A stretch of DNA of 64,000 nucleotides from NCBI GenBank assembly GCA_030549775.1, contig CM060181.1, positions 31,284,753 through 31,348,752 of the forward strand, read 5' to 3'. Position numbers and translations under genes: made by a program. Each line of letters begins with the position of its first letter. Position 1 is the stretch's first letter. The stretch comes from Tamarix chinensis (taxonomy: Eukaryota; Streptophyta; Magnoliopsida; Caryophyllales; Tamaricaceae). Below, piece by piece: positions 49,607 to 63,175 of the stretch. The notes beneath the pieces were generated by a model, which had not been told where the DNA came from, ran no database searches, and saw nothing but the letters and a program-made list of their open reading frames with translations.

Positions 49607-51047
49607 AGGGAGGTTTCTAATGAATCAAATGCAAGCATCTCAATTAAGGAAACAAGCCCAAGTTTTGCAATAATCATTCTAAGCCTTTTTAGTCATAAAG
49701 CCTTCTTATTGGTTGAATTGAAAACACTTCATAACCAAGCCATGCAATAAACACTTTTAATCCATCTCCTTTTTGCATCCTTGTGTGACTTATTATAATA
49801 GCTCATAACGGTTTCTAATTCAGTTATGGAGGATGCCATACCTAACCATAATAAATCAACAACCATACCTGACCATTCTTCTCAATTTTTGGGACTGCTT
49901 TGGTACTAACATGGAGGACACACATATAACAACTTGTAGCTACTGTAGCAACAAGTTTGGCTAACAAATTTTTAGGATTAACGACACACAAAACCAAGAG
50001 GGATAGGTATAATTATGGAAGGGAATTTTTGTAGAAATTTTATGACAAAAATATGATGAGTGTATCTTGTAAATTAGCCCTATACAACACAAATCAACAA
50101 TAATCAAAACCTTAGTGAAATTTTTTTGGCCAACGTTGTGGGGAATTTTGTCACAAAAATGGAGGTTAAAGGATAAGAATAATTAGGGATAAATTGACAA
50201 CTAATTTTGGAAGAAAAACAACATAAAATCAAAGTCATTTTGCAGCTAGCTAGTATAGCAGCAACATCATTGGCTAAAATTTGGAAACTTTTAGGGCACA
50301 TAAATGAAGGAAAAACAGATATAATTGCATGTATAATTGGGGAAGTACGTTTGCAACACATTTATTACTTTTTTGATGATTATTGTACTTAGAATCAGCT
50401 CTTGTAAGAAGATACCCATGATACTTATCTTAGATGATTTAAATGATGGCCTAAGCTAGCTATATTAGCTCTTTTAGTGCAAAAAAAACATTTTAGAATG
50501 TAAGGGTCTGTGGGGGCTACCAGTGCACAAATTTTTAAGCTAAAAGAAATCAGTTGTTGGCTTCCTTTGGTTAAACTTAAACTAATCAAGTTATCATTCA
50601 TTAAAGAACTACTAGTTTGAGCGTAACAAAATAAGTCCCTACGCCTTTTGTTTTAGTGGTGATGGTATGGCTTGATGGATGTATAGGCTTTCCACATTGC
50701 TTTAGTGTGCATTTTCCATATGGTTGGATTAGCTTTCTATTTCAACTGAGAGACCGAGGATCTTTCTACTCCACTAGAATGTGAATCATCTCTGATCTTG
50801 TATCACAAATTTATTATCAAATGAAGCAATTTTTATATCTGAATCATGTATAGATACTACTTTGTGAGAGATATTTTTGGGTTTGATCCTATGTTAAGAG
50901 TCAGAGCTGCATTTATTATTAGACCTGAATTGCATTTAATATAGAATTCAAGAGTCTTATTTTATATAGAAGTTCAAAGTTATATCTCTTAGTTTAGAGT
51001 AACATTTATAGTGCATATATAGTGCATAAATTATATATCTATGTTGT

Positions 51048-52067
51048 TGATATGTATAGGATTATGGAATTATGATTTGGGTGGTAATATAGGTTAGTTA
51101 GGGTTTGGATATGATGATAATGATTCGGTGATGATAGATTAAGAAATATAATGGTTGAATAGTTAGGGTTTTGGGGTGATATGATTTGTAGGTTAAGGTT
51201 AGGGTTTACAATTAAGGTTTAGTTGTGGGATGAAGATATAGATGATGGACAATTGGGATGATGATGATTTGATGAATATACTTTAAATAATATTTGGATA
51301 TGATGAACATGTGATAATAATAGATTTATTATCAAAGGTTTGGAAATAAAATAGGTAGAATTAAGTAAGAAGAATAGCTCAAAGATGAAGTTGAAGATGA
51401 TAGATGTATGATAAAAGTGATGATTGTGTGTTATGGATGGTTTTGTGGATACTAATTAACCTCTAATTACCACATAAAAAGTGATTAATGGTTTTAATAA
51501 TAATAACTCACACAAAATTGATTATAATTGAGAAGAACTCATATAGAATTCAAGTAAGGAATAACTTGTATTTCATTCAATTTGGCTATCATATGAACGT
51601 GTATTCCTAAGGATTTTATATACTATTTGCACCTCCTCAATGTTACAAGATAATGCTAATTAATTTAGAATAAAACTATGATCTAATAAGCCCCATGCAA
51701 TGTCTTATTCCCCACTCCAAGCACATCTTATAAGACAAACCCTATAAGATATATTAAGATTGAATCCCCTTAAAAAATACTTTATACACTAGCCAATCAT
51801 AATAACACTAATTAAAAAAATAAATAAGTAAATAACACACTAAATAAAGACTAAAAAAATGCCACTTAAGTAAAAAAAAAATAGTTCTCATGCATACCAT
51901 GCATGCCATGCACACGTCTCTATTGCTAGTGATTTGTTTTGCAAGTTTCATCTACGACTAGTAATGTAGTCATTCGTTTAGCTTTAAATTTATAGGGTAT
52001 CCTCTCTAGATAAAAGATAATAGGATCCATAATAATAAATGCTAAGTTTTGATCTTTTTTTCCTACA
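51048..52067 (-). repeat. 3' LTR of the Ty3/Gypsy element (left copy)
   Basis: It aligns throughout with 57,372-58,415, for example 'gatttgggtggtaatat' (51,076; 57,400), 'gaagaactcatatagaattc' (51,532-51,551) against 57,891-57,910, and the final 'tcctaca/tcctgca'. Substitutions between copies are frequent, so the insertion is not recent. Confidence 0.85.
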
Positions 52068-52559
52068 TTATTCTCCCCTTGTTGACATGAATTTGCCCTC
52101 ATATTTGCATCTTCATAGTAAGGACTAATATCTCCAATATTGAATGTTCTAGATACCCCACCTTATGAATTGGGTAAATATAGCTTATAAGCACTCTTTC
52201 CAAATTTTCTAAGTAAATTGAAAGGACCATCTGCCATTAGCATAAGCTTATTGTTCCTTAGATTACAAAACCTCTCATTCCTTAAGTGCAACCATATCAA
52301 ATTTCCCGATTGAAATACATGTTGACTCCTATGCTCGTTTGCTCTTGCATTATATACTTTATTTACCTTCTCAATGTTGTTCTTGATTTGTTGATGAAGT
52401 TTCTAGAAGACCTCCACTCTCTCTTGTGCATTATATTTCTTCATTTCTCCTTTCTTCAATGGTACCATATCAACTGGAATATTTGGATTAATATCGTAAA
52501 CTTTCTCAAATGTAATAGAGCCTGTTGTAGTTGAATGCCTCCAATTGTAAGCAAAATCC

Positions 52560-53940
52560 GCATTTGCTAAATTAATATCCAATCATTACCACTCTTACTC
52601 ATCAATACCCTTAACAAAGTACCTAACATTCAATTAGAAATTTTGGTTCGACCATTCGTTTGAGGATGATATGACGTACTAAATAAAAGCTTTGTGTAAT
52701 ACCCTAAATTGAGAAGAGTGCTATAAAGATTGATCCAGATACTTATATAAACATAGTATATCATCCTTTTGGTAATTCTATCCTAAGAACTCTACAATTA
52801 AGTATGTTGGCTGTGGAGAAATTTTTAGGATGGGTGACCATCTTGAGAAATTTTAAAAATTTTCTAAAAATTTCTCGGGAAGCTCTTGAGTGAGGAAAAA
52901 ACATACAGAAAGAAATCGTGTTGACCTATGGGGCTTGACAATCAATCTAAAAGTATCCCAGGGTAGCCTCCTAGTCATAGACTTGGGGTGTTACAAATAG
53001 TATCAAAGCAAAACCGTAACTATGAAGTAAACTTGGATGAGCCATTGAGCCACCTAGCAAGATGATTATTAGAATAAAATTTATTAAGATAGTTAGTGGT
53101 TGGGGCATAATGAGGACATTGCGTTCTTTGAGTGCGTGTGAATATAATACCCCAAATTAAGTGGAATTTTATAAAAATTGACCTGACTACTTATATCAAC
53201 ATGGTATATTATCTTTTTGGCGATTCCATCCTAAGAACTCCAGGGTTAAGCATGATAGCCGTGGAGAATTTTTAGGATGGGTGACCCTTCTAGGAAGTTT
53301 AGGAAATTTTCTAAAATTTTTTTGGGAAGGGAGTGAGTGAGGACTAAGCGTATTGAAATGAATCGTGTTGATCTATTGTATCAACTGATCAATCCAAAAG
53401 CTCTCCAAGGTAGCCCCACGTGGTATTATGGACTCGGTGTGTTACACTTTGTTCCTAGCATATTCTATAATGTCTTCTAAAAATAAATTAGAAACCTCAC
53501 ATATCTATCTGAAACTATAGTCCTTGGAGTCCCATACAATCCCACGATCATCATGAAATAAAATCTGCAATATGAGTAGGATCATTGATCTTGTAGTATA
53601 TAATAAAATGAGCCATCTTGAAAAATTAATCCACCACAACCATAATAGAATCTTTGCCTCTTTGTCTTCTAGGCAATTCCAAAATAAAATCCATATTAAC
53701 ACCTTCCCATGGTTGAGTAGGCACAGGTAAATGTATATATAATTATTTATGAAAGAAACTCTTACTCCTTTGACCTATAGCATACCTAGCAACCATAGCT
53801 TGCACTCCTTTTTACATTCTTAGCTAATGAAAATGCTCTTGCAGTAGATCTAGAGTATTGTGAACTCCAAAGTGTTCTGCAATACCTCCTTCATGCATCT
53901 CTTTGATTAGAAAATCTATAACTGATGTCTTAGGCACACA
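52560..53940 (-). pseudogene. Integrase region of the Ty3/Gypsy element, interrupted by Cassandra
   Basis: Minus-strand translation shows the zinc-binding part near 53,910-53,800 (EGGIAEHFGVHNTLDLLQEH) and the catalytic core start '[20 protein letters not shown]' (53,697-53,640, with frame slips) through 'FSRWLILLYTTRSMILLI'. Homology continues beyond the Cassandra (52,695-53,446) with 'SSSNEWSNQNF'-type sequence near 52,660. Stops and frameshifts make it inactive. Confidence 0.65.
52695..53446 (+). mobile_element. Complete Cassandra TRIM retrotransposon, TSD CTTTG
   Basis: A perfect CTTTG duplication (52,690-52,694 and 53,447-53,451) bounds a 752-bp element. The 5' LTR is 52,695-52,995 (301 bp, TGTAATACCC to GGGGTGTTACA) and the 3' LTR 53,143-53,446 (304 bp). 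A PBS-like AGTATCAAAGC (about 52,999-53,009) and a 147-bp non-coding interior lie between. Each LTR holds a 5S rRNA-like block; in the 3' LTR (53,226-53,298) CCATC, AAGAACTCC, GTTAAGCATG and GGATGGGTGACC are recognisable, the last covering the pol III box C. Inserted in the integrase region of the Ty3/Gypsy element. Confidence 0.9.
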
Positions 53941-54239
53941 CAATTTATTTTTCTTGAATAATAATCCGTCTTGAAGAACATAAGCTCCATGACTTCCTTA
54001 CTTCTTGTACTCTTCGAAAATTATAGCAAAATCACTATCAATGACATATTGAATCTTCAACATCTCAAAGCCCAAAAGCTTTGCATCCATCATTGTAAGT
54101 ATCATGGTCCTTCTAGATAATGCATCTATAACAACATTCTCCTTGCTATCCACATGTATTCTAAAAAACACAAATTTTGCAAAAAAAAAAAAAACCTAAT
54201 CTAACTGGCATGTCTTGGAATCACTTTCATTTGACCATG

Positions 54240-55300
54240 TAGATACTTCAAACTCTCATGATTTGAGTGAAGTACAAAAGGTTTAGGTCTCAAATAATGA
54301 CTCCATGTCTCTAAGCAACGAATAATAGCATTAAAATCCTTATCATAAGTTGAATATTTAAGTCTTGCACCATTCAACTTATCACTAAAAAATGCAATTT
54401 GCCTCTTCTCTTATGAAAGTACACCTCCAATACCTACACCACTATTATCACAAGTTACTTCAAATAATTTATTGAAACTAGGTAAATATAATATTAGTGT
54501 ACTTGAAAGCTTTGTCTTCAAGTCTTTGAAAGCCTTTGTTTTATGTCCGTTCCAATGAAACTCCCCCCATTCTTATTCAATTGTGTGATTGGAGCCGCAA
54601 TAATAGAAAAATCTTTGATAAACCTTCTATAAAATGAAGCCAATCCATGGAAACTATATACCTTATGGACATTAGTAGGAATAGGCTACATTTGAATACC
54701 TTCCACTTTTGAAGGATCAACTCTAATATCATCTCCACTCATACTATAGCCAAGGAAAACCACTCTCCATCATTAAATTACACTTCTCCATTTTACCATA
54801 AAGTTTCACCTCTCTAAACTTATCAAATAACCTCTTCAAATGCTGCATGTGTTAGAAATTACTCTTGCTATATGCCAAAATATCATCAAGGTAATGGCAA
54901 CAAAAACTCTAAGGAAAAGTATTAGTACCTTAGTCATCAATCTAATGAATGAACTTGGTGTATTATATAGCCTAAATAGAATCACCAACCACTCATACAA
55001 CCCATACTTAGCCTTGGATTCCATATTTCATTATTCCCCTTCCCTTATTCTCATTTGATGGTTGCCACTCCTAAGGTCAAGCTTAGAAAAATACCTTTGC
55101 TCCATGCAACTCATCTAGCATATCATCCAGTCTTGGCATAGGGAATATGTATTTAATTGTGATAATGTTCACCACTCTAGAATGAATGCACATCCACCAC
55201 ATACCATATTTCTTAGGCACTAATAAAGCTAACATACTGCACGGAACTATACTCTCACACACATAGCCTCTATCCAAAAGTGTACACTTGTCTTTGCAAC
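54240..55300 (-). pseudogene. Reverse transcriptase / RNase H region of the Ty3/Gypsy element
   Basis: On the - strand, 55,277-55,083 reads 'ALLVPKKYGMWWMCIHSR', 'IITIKYIFPMPRLDDMLDEL' and 'HGAKVFF', matching the finger/palm start of Ty3/Gypsy RT. Then 55,015-54,945 gives KAKYGLYEWL with the PFGL-like region mutated. The catalytic box reads YLDDILAYSK (about 54,895-54,866) in a shifted frame. RNase H-like sequence follows to about 54,240 ([16 protein letters not shown] near 54,415-54,365). Multiple stops and frame slips. Confidence 0.75.
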
Positions 55301-55899
55301 TCCTTATACTCTTCTGGATTGCATCTATAAGCTGGATTAGTTGGCAATGGAACTCCTAGCATTAGATCAATGGAATTCTTAATACCTCTCAAAGGAGGTA
55401 ATCTAGGTGGCAACTTATCTAAAAAAAATATCTGCATGATCCATCAACACTTGTTGTAACTTTGGATCCATACTAGAATTCTTCCCTTGTTGGACTTCCT
55501 TCACCACTAGTATATAGCATACTTCCTCCTCCTTACTAGCCTCAATCATCTCACACTCCTTAAGGATCAAAAAATCCACCTTTTTTTTCTCCTTTTTTCT
55601 CTCCTTAATTTTTTTGGAACATTTGGCTCCCTCTCACCTTTCATTCTTCAAAAATGAGCTCCCCTATCTATATTAAGATTGAGTCTAAAATTCTTTTTTC
55701 CTTTGGACACCACATACTCATTAAGGACTCCATCATGTGCAATCTTCCTATCAAATTGCCATGATCTCCCTAATAAAATATAACAAGCATCTGTAGGTAA
55801 AATATTGCATAAAACATCATCAAAATAATTTTTTATTTTAAAAGAGATGATACCTTATTTGGTTATCCTTACACCTTTTTCCTTATTGAGCTATTGAAG

Positions 55900-57360
55900 T
55901 GAATATGGCCTTAGATGATCCATGGTCTCTAATTTGAGCTTGCTCACCATTCTTTCACTAGCAACATTGGTATAAGAGCCACTATCAATGACAACTTCAC
56001 ACACTTTATCTCCAACTCTAAACTTGGTTTTTTTAAATTTTTCTCTATTTGAGTAGGTTGTGGTTGTTGTTGCACTTGAAGAACCCTTTGTAATACATAG
56101 AAATTAACTTGTCTATATTCCAAACATCTTCTGGACTATCACTTCCTTCTTCAAGGTCTTCATCAAAGTCTTCACTTTCTTCGTCACAAACCTCTATGCT
56201 TGCTATCTCCTTCAAAGTCAATTTCTTTTGATTTGGATAATCCCTAGCGTAGTGACCATAGCCTCTACACTTAAAGCATTTCTAGTTCAACTTGTCAAAT
56301 ACTTTTTCTTTTCCCTTATCTTCACGATTATTATCTTGATTTGTGTCTTGAGAAGTTTATGACTTCGTCATCCCTCTAAAAGTCAAACCATATGGTGCAT
56401 TAGTTGACTTGATTGGTGGCTTTGTTCTCTTCAAATGTGTCTCAAATTTGATTGCTAGTTTTACTAAGTCTTCAAATAACTCATAAGGATACACCTCAAC
56501 CTTCTCTTTAATATTCAAATTTATACCTCCAATAAACCTAGCACATATATTCTCTTCTATTTCTTGAACTCTCTAATGTAATCCTTAACTCCAAGCAACC
56601 CTTACATCAAAGTAGTCATCTTAATGAAGTTTTCTTACTCATATTCTTTAGGAAATTTTTTTTCTTTTTAAGTGATTTTTTAATTTCTCCCATGATCTTT
56701 TTTTTTTCTTTTCCTTCTCTTTCCCTCCTCCTCTTCAAATTATAAAACCATACTCTAGTAAATTTCTTAAACTTCAATATGGCAATTTTGCATCTTTTCT
56801 CATCATTAAACTCTTTATATTAAAAAATAGTTTCAACATTTTGTAACCATTAAAGGAAGGACTTTGAATAAATATTTACTTCAAAATCAGGTAGATTGAA
56901 TCTAATCCCCTTTTTCGCATCATCATATGATCTCCTTGATGTATCTTGGGGTCATCCATAATTCCCTATACTCTCTTCTTCTCCTTCTTCCATTTGGTCA
57001 TGTGGTCTCCTTACATGATCTTCTTCTACTTGACCTCTTTGATTTTGACTTTTGGATATAGGATCCTTGTGCTTGTGAGGCTTCCATCCTTCCTATATAC
57101 AACTTTACTTCCTTGATATCCTCCATCGACACCTTGATAAAATCTCTCAAATCCTCCTCTTGGCTCTCCATATCTTCCTTTCATCAACTGAATGGTATAC
57201 CTCAAAAACTCCTCCCAAAATCAATAAAAACCTTAAATTTTGACACATCCTTGATGATTTCCTAAAATAATATTGAAGTAGGAATGTCTTCTTGAAAGAA
57301 TTTTGAAGGAAAAATTGGATCTTGGTCTTACATGTTAAACTATACCACAACCTATGCTTT
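55900..57360 (-). pseudogene. Gag and protease region of the Ty3/Gypsy element
   Basis: The - strand encodes capsid-like sequence at about 56,900-56,400. A zinc knuckle KCFKCRGYGHYARDYPNQ follows at about 56,285-56,232, in which the last Cys of CX2CX4HX4C is Tyr. Next is an acidic linker (CDEESEDFDEDLEEGSDS, about 56,190-56,137) and the aspartic protease motif CEVVIDSGSYTNVAS (about 56,000-55,955) with its catalytic D-S-G. Reading frames are broken by stops. Confidence 0.65.
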
Positions 57361-57371
57361 AATACTAAAAT

Positions 57372-58415
57372 TGATGTGTATAGGATTATAGACTTACGAT
57401 TTGGGTGGTAATATGGATTGGTTAGGGTTTGGATATGATGATAATGATTTAGTGATGATAAATTAAGAAAGATAAAGGTTGAATGGTTATATTTTTTGGG
57501 TGATATGGTTCATATGTTAGGGTTAGGGTTAGGATTTATGATTAGGGTTTTAGATTAAGGTTTGGTTGTGGGATGAAGATAATGATGATGGATGATTGGG
57601 ATGATGATGATTTGATGAAAATACTTCGAATATTATTTGGAGATGATGAACATGTGATAATAATATATTTATTATCAATGGTTTGGAAATAAAATAGGTA
57701 GAATTAAGTAAAAAGAATAGGTTGAAGAAGAAGTTGAAGATAATGAATGTATGATAAAAGTGATGATTAGGGTTGATTATTGGTGTGGGTTATGGATGGG
57801 TTTGGGGATATTACTCAATATCTAATTTAAAAAGATAAAAAGATTAAGGGTTTCAATAATAATCACTCACACAGAATTGATCATAATTGAGAAGAACTTA
57901 CATAGAATTCAAATAAGGAATAACTTAGATTTCATTCAATTTAGCTATCCTATGAATGTTTAGCTCTAAGGCTTTTATAGCCTATTTGCACCTACTCAAT
58001 ATTACAAGATAATGCTAATTAATTAGGAATAAGAATCTGATCTAATCAGTCCCATGCAATATCTTGTTCTCCACTCCAAGCACATCTTATAAGATAAACA
58101 ATATAAGATAGAATCTCCTTAAAAAGCTACGTTATGCACTATATAATCATAATGAAACTAATTAACAAAATAAATAAGTAAATAACACACTAAATAAAGA
58201 CTAAAAACACTCCACTTAAGTAAAAATAAATGTTCTCATGCATCCCATGTATGCCATGCACATGTGTCTATTATTAGCGACTTATTTTGCAAGTTTTGTC
58301 CATAACTAGCAATATAGACATCTATTTGTCTTAAAATTCGCAGGGTAACCTCTATAGATAAAGAAAAATACGCTCCATAATTATAAGTGATAAGTATTGA
58401 TAATTTTCTCCTGCA
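57372..58415 (-). repeat. 5' LTR of the Ty3/Gypsy element (right copy)
   Basis: It is 1,044 bp, begins TGATGTGTATAGG and ends CTCCTGCA on the + strand, and is homologous to 51,048-52,067. On the - strand it is followed by the PBS. Confidence 0.85.
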
Positions 58416-60138
58416 TTAGTATTGCAAAAAAATAGGACATCAATTTTTCCAAAACAAAACAAAATTCTCTTGGCATGCAGATACTTTTGTTGTTGGATCA
58501 AAACACTATAATTTTCTTCATAGTTTGAGAGAAATATCTAGGTAAAATCATCACTCTCTAGCTCCTTATGTAATTATAAATTTCATGATAACTTGAGGAA
58601 TCTAGAATAATAGATAGAAGTGGCTATTTTTCCATATGGCATTTTAAATATTGTTTTTGAAGGCATCCGGGAAAGAATCACCTTTCTCCTTGCCATGTGT
58701 CAAGAACTCTCCTTTCTCTACCAGTAATTGATTGCATGGTTGGAGTGTGTATTCACTTTGAGGATGCGGTGTGCCAACCTTTCATCATTTGGCATGTGAG
58801 CAGGAATGAGAATTTCTCGTGTTGTTTACCACAATAGAGGAGTGTAGGAAAATAGATACTTTTGTGATTTTGCTCTCGTAAGCAATTTTTTTGTTGGTTA
58901 GATGGATTTTTTGGTTCTGTTTTCATAGCTTCTTGATATTGAATAAAAAAATTTTGGCTCTTCCTCAAAAAACCAGGAGAATGAAGGAAAATATTCTTCT
59001 AATCATCCTTCTATATTTGAATGAATCACCATAGCTGTTCATGGAAATGAAGCAATTAAATTCCTTTTTTTAAGCTTGTGGTTAAAAGTAAAGACACATA
59101 TTAACCCCTCATCTCTTGTGCATGATACCGTGCTGTTAGTCTCCTCCTCATTAGCTAGTCATGATCTTAAAATTACACTTGCCTATCACAAATGGGGTCA
59201 CACATTTATTGTGCTTTCTCTTTCTAGAAATGTGAAGTTGTGTGTGAGTTTGTTTATAATGTTTTGTAGGAGAGGAACATTAGAGTTTTCAAACAAGATA
59301 AATCACCTCTTAAGAGAATTTTGAGGTAGATTGTCTGTGATGTTTCTTATAGAATTGCTAACTTGTATGCTAGCTCTAGTTTTCACAACTTAGTTTTGAC
59401 GATTGATTTATTTCATGTATAGCTATAGTTAGCTTTTATTTTCTGAACTTTAAGTTGTAATTCATGCCCATTTGGTAGTAATAAAAACCTATATTACTTA
59501 CCCAAAAAAAAAAGAAAAGAAAAAAAGCTGTGGGTATCAAACTGCCACTTTACTCAGTCCATCATGTAATTCTTTTGTTTGGCAATGGTTAATTTGCATT
59601 CGGTACATTCATCCTTCATCTTCTGTACGTATACCAACGTTAAAAGCAACAAATGACTGTATTCTGCATGTATTATCACGTGACATCTTATAATCTAAGC
59701 TGTGACTTTGTTGAGATCCTCTGTCTTCTCTGCTTGTTGAGTCATTTGGTATCATGTTTAGACTCCTAATGAACTTGGTGTCATTCTCTATCTTCTGGTA
59801 TATGCCTGTCCTAGCCCTGTCATATGTCTTGACTAGATGTTCTTGCTCCTTTCACTTGCGTAAAAAAATAAAAATAAAAAATCTGTAATCATTTAAAAAT
59901 GAGAGATTACGGTTTACTGTTTTGAGCCTCATTTCTGGACTAAATTTTAGTGGGGCTATTGGATGTCCTTGCCAGTGATGGAGTTTTCTATCTTAATCAA
60001 TCTTTGGTGCATTAATGACACTGGTCCATATGATTTAGGCCGGACCTAACCATCTGCCTTCTCCATAGAGTCGAGGTAAGGTCTCAATTCATTAACCACT
60101 TTATCTTCCACTGTTTTGTTGCATTATACCTGAGTGGC
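58416..60138. other. Spacer upstream of TRL2 with a possible retroposon tail
   Basis: No gene was recognised. At 59,480-59,526 a sequence 'aataaaaacctatattacttaccc' runs into an A-rich tail, as seen at the 3' ends of plant LINE or SINE copies. The words AAGCTTGTGGTT (59,070) and AAGCTGTGGGT (59,527) might be the aged duplication of a roughly 450-bp insertion, but this is weak. The remainder is AT-rich and unclassified. Confidence 0.35.
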
Positions 60139-60147
60139 TATAAAAAG
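60139..60147 (+). promoter_or_regulatory. TATA box of TRL2
   Basis: TATAAAAAG lies 126 bp upstream of the TRL2 start codon, in GC-poor but non-repetitive sequence. It would put transcription start near 60,170 with a leader of about 100 nt. Confidence 0.55.
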
Positions 60148-60272
60148 CAGTACGCATCCAACTCGTGCAGGACCTCAAGCATATGAAGATAAGCTCATTC
60201 TTCTATTTCTGCTCTGTTGCATCTGCTTTTTATCCTTTTAAATTTATATTCAGGCAGTACATATAGAGCATA

Positions 60273-61939
<1,667 letters not shown>

Positions 61940-62007
61940 AGGAAATTGTCTCTTGTGATAATATGAAACTACTAGTCAACTACTAAAAAATAAACTTCTT
62001 ATTATTA

Positions 62008-62013
62008 AATAAA
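62008..62013 (+). terminator. Candidate polyadenylation signal of TRL2
   Basis: AATAAA lies 69 bp after the TRL2 stop codon. A second AATAAA at about 62,069 could also serve. Confidence 0.4.
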
Positions 62014-63175
62014 GAAGTGCCTAAAATTGTTCACTTGTATACGGCCCTGCTTTTTCCAAATATCATGGAATAAAATTGTACTAATGGTACTATGTGATAT
62101 TGTAACTGTATTTATTTTCATATTAAAATGTAATATGCTTACCTTAAACCTTAAACGCCGTTAACTTTATTTATTTATTGATAAACTTCTGTAGCTCTCG
62201 GGTAAGGGAGTTTTGAGGCTGGGTAACTAAATATATTATTATACCCCCTCAATATTAGAAAAATTGTTACAACATATTTATTTTAAAGATAAATTTTAAT
62301 TATTAACATCTTTTAATATATATTAATAATGATAAATAATCTTTTGAAAATATGTTTTAATACAAATATAAAACACATATTTTTATATAAGAAATTAATT
62401 GACAAATTTTATCCTTAAAATATTCAATAAATTTTTTTTTAAATATCGACAAATTATTATTTATTTTAAGATTTATTTAGTAGTACTATTAGAGCCTTGA
62501 AAAACAAAAAGGAGTTTGATATGTTATTTTATACTTAGAGGATCTAATGATGGTTTGTGAAATTAAATAGGTTGATATATCAAATTAAACAAAGCAAACA
62601 ATTATCTTCATCCTATTTGATGACCTTAACTAAACCATAAAATTCTATTAGCATCATAAGAATATGATTATTGTTATTAGTTTTGTTTGTAGGATGTAAT
62701 GGTTTTATTTTAAAATTAATATTTAATTGATGGATTTATCATAATTGAATTTTTTTATTCATTTTAAATAAAGAAAAAAATTACATATTTAAATAGATAG
62801 TAAAAAGTGCATAACTACACTTTATAATGGTAAAAAACTACTTATTATTAGAGCTTATGTGGATTTGTGTGTAAACTCTTAATGCTAACTTATGATTATG
62901 ATTCTTGAGTTGCCTTTTTATATTCATCTTCTATAAGCTATTTATACATGGTGCTTGGCAAATATTACCAAACTATAAAGCCTGCAAAGCTGTCGACAGA
63001 GGATTATATTCTAACTTTTACATTTCATGTAAACAATAATAGTGAACAATTATGTCAAGATTCAACCTATGTAAATTGTTCATTAGACTCTCTCATATAC
63101 TTTAATTTCATCAATATCCTTGTTTGAAAAGCCAATGGAGAAAATACAATTGGAAGATGAGTATAATGCTTCATT
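62014..63175. other. AT-rich spacer after TRL2
   Basis: Very AT-rich sequence without recognisable genes, RNA genes or transposon termini. Confidence 0.6.

Larger units (their letters stand above)
31332..50711 (+). mobile_element. Non-autonomous LTR retrotransposon (LARD-like) expanded by nested insertions
   Basis: The 5' LTR (31,332-33,634, start TGTTGGC, end TGCA) and 3' LTR (from 45,433, TGATGCGGG) are clearly homologous, for example at 31,363-31,720 versus 45,458-45,660 plus 49,612-49,830, and at 32,946-33,250 versus 50,340-50,640. A PBS follows the 5' LTR and a purine tract (AGAGGGGTT) precedes the 3' LTR. Removing all insertions leaves about 4.55 kb: LTRs of about 1.57 and 1.35 kb and an internal part of about 1.6 kb with no RT or integrase. 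The right end is the weakest border. ATTTT flanks the left end (31,327-31,331) and also occurs at about 50,711, but homology to the 5' LTR is clear only to about 50,645. The name LARD-like is an inference from the coding-poor interior. Confidence 0.75.
45433..50711 (+). repeat. 3' LTR of the nested non-autonomous retrotransposon
   Basis: It begins TGATGCGGGATCATGC after a purine tract and is split by the solo LTR 45,680-49,606. The two parts align with the 5' LTR (31,332-33,634) in order. Homology is clear up to about 50,645 and uncertain after that. Confidence 0.7.
51048..58415 (-). mobile_element. Full-length, decayed Ty3/Gypsy retrotransposon (chromovirus-like)
   Basis: It has two LTRs of about 1.02 and 1.04 kb (51,048-52,067 and 57,372-58,415). 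On the - strand the PBS TTTTAGTATTAAAGC follows the 5' LTR (about 57,371-57,355). The polypurine tract, which reads TTATTCTCCCCTT on the + strand, adjoins the 3' LTR at 52,068. Gag, protease, RT, RNase H and integrase follow in the Ty3/Gypsy order, all broken by stops and frameshifts. RT wording such as PRLDDMLDELHGAKVF and KAKYGLYEWL is typical of plant chromoviruses (Reina-like is my best guess). Flanks GTTGT and TTAGT do not match, so the duplication has decayed or one border is slightly off. A Cassandra sits in its integrase region. Confidence 0.85.

Noticed and set aside
53226..53298. 5S rRNA gene
   Set aside because: The 5S-like blocks lie inside paired 300-bp LTRs with PBS and target-site duplications and are diverged, so they are Cassandra LTR modules and not rRNA genes.
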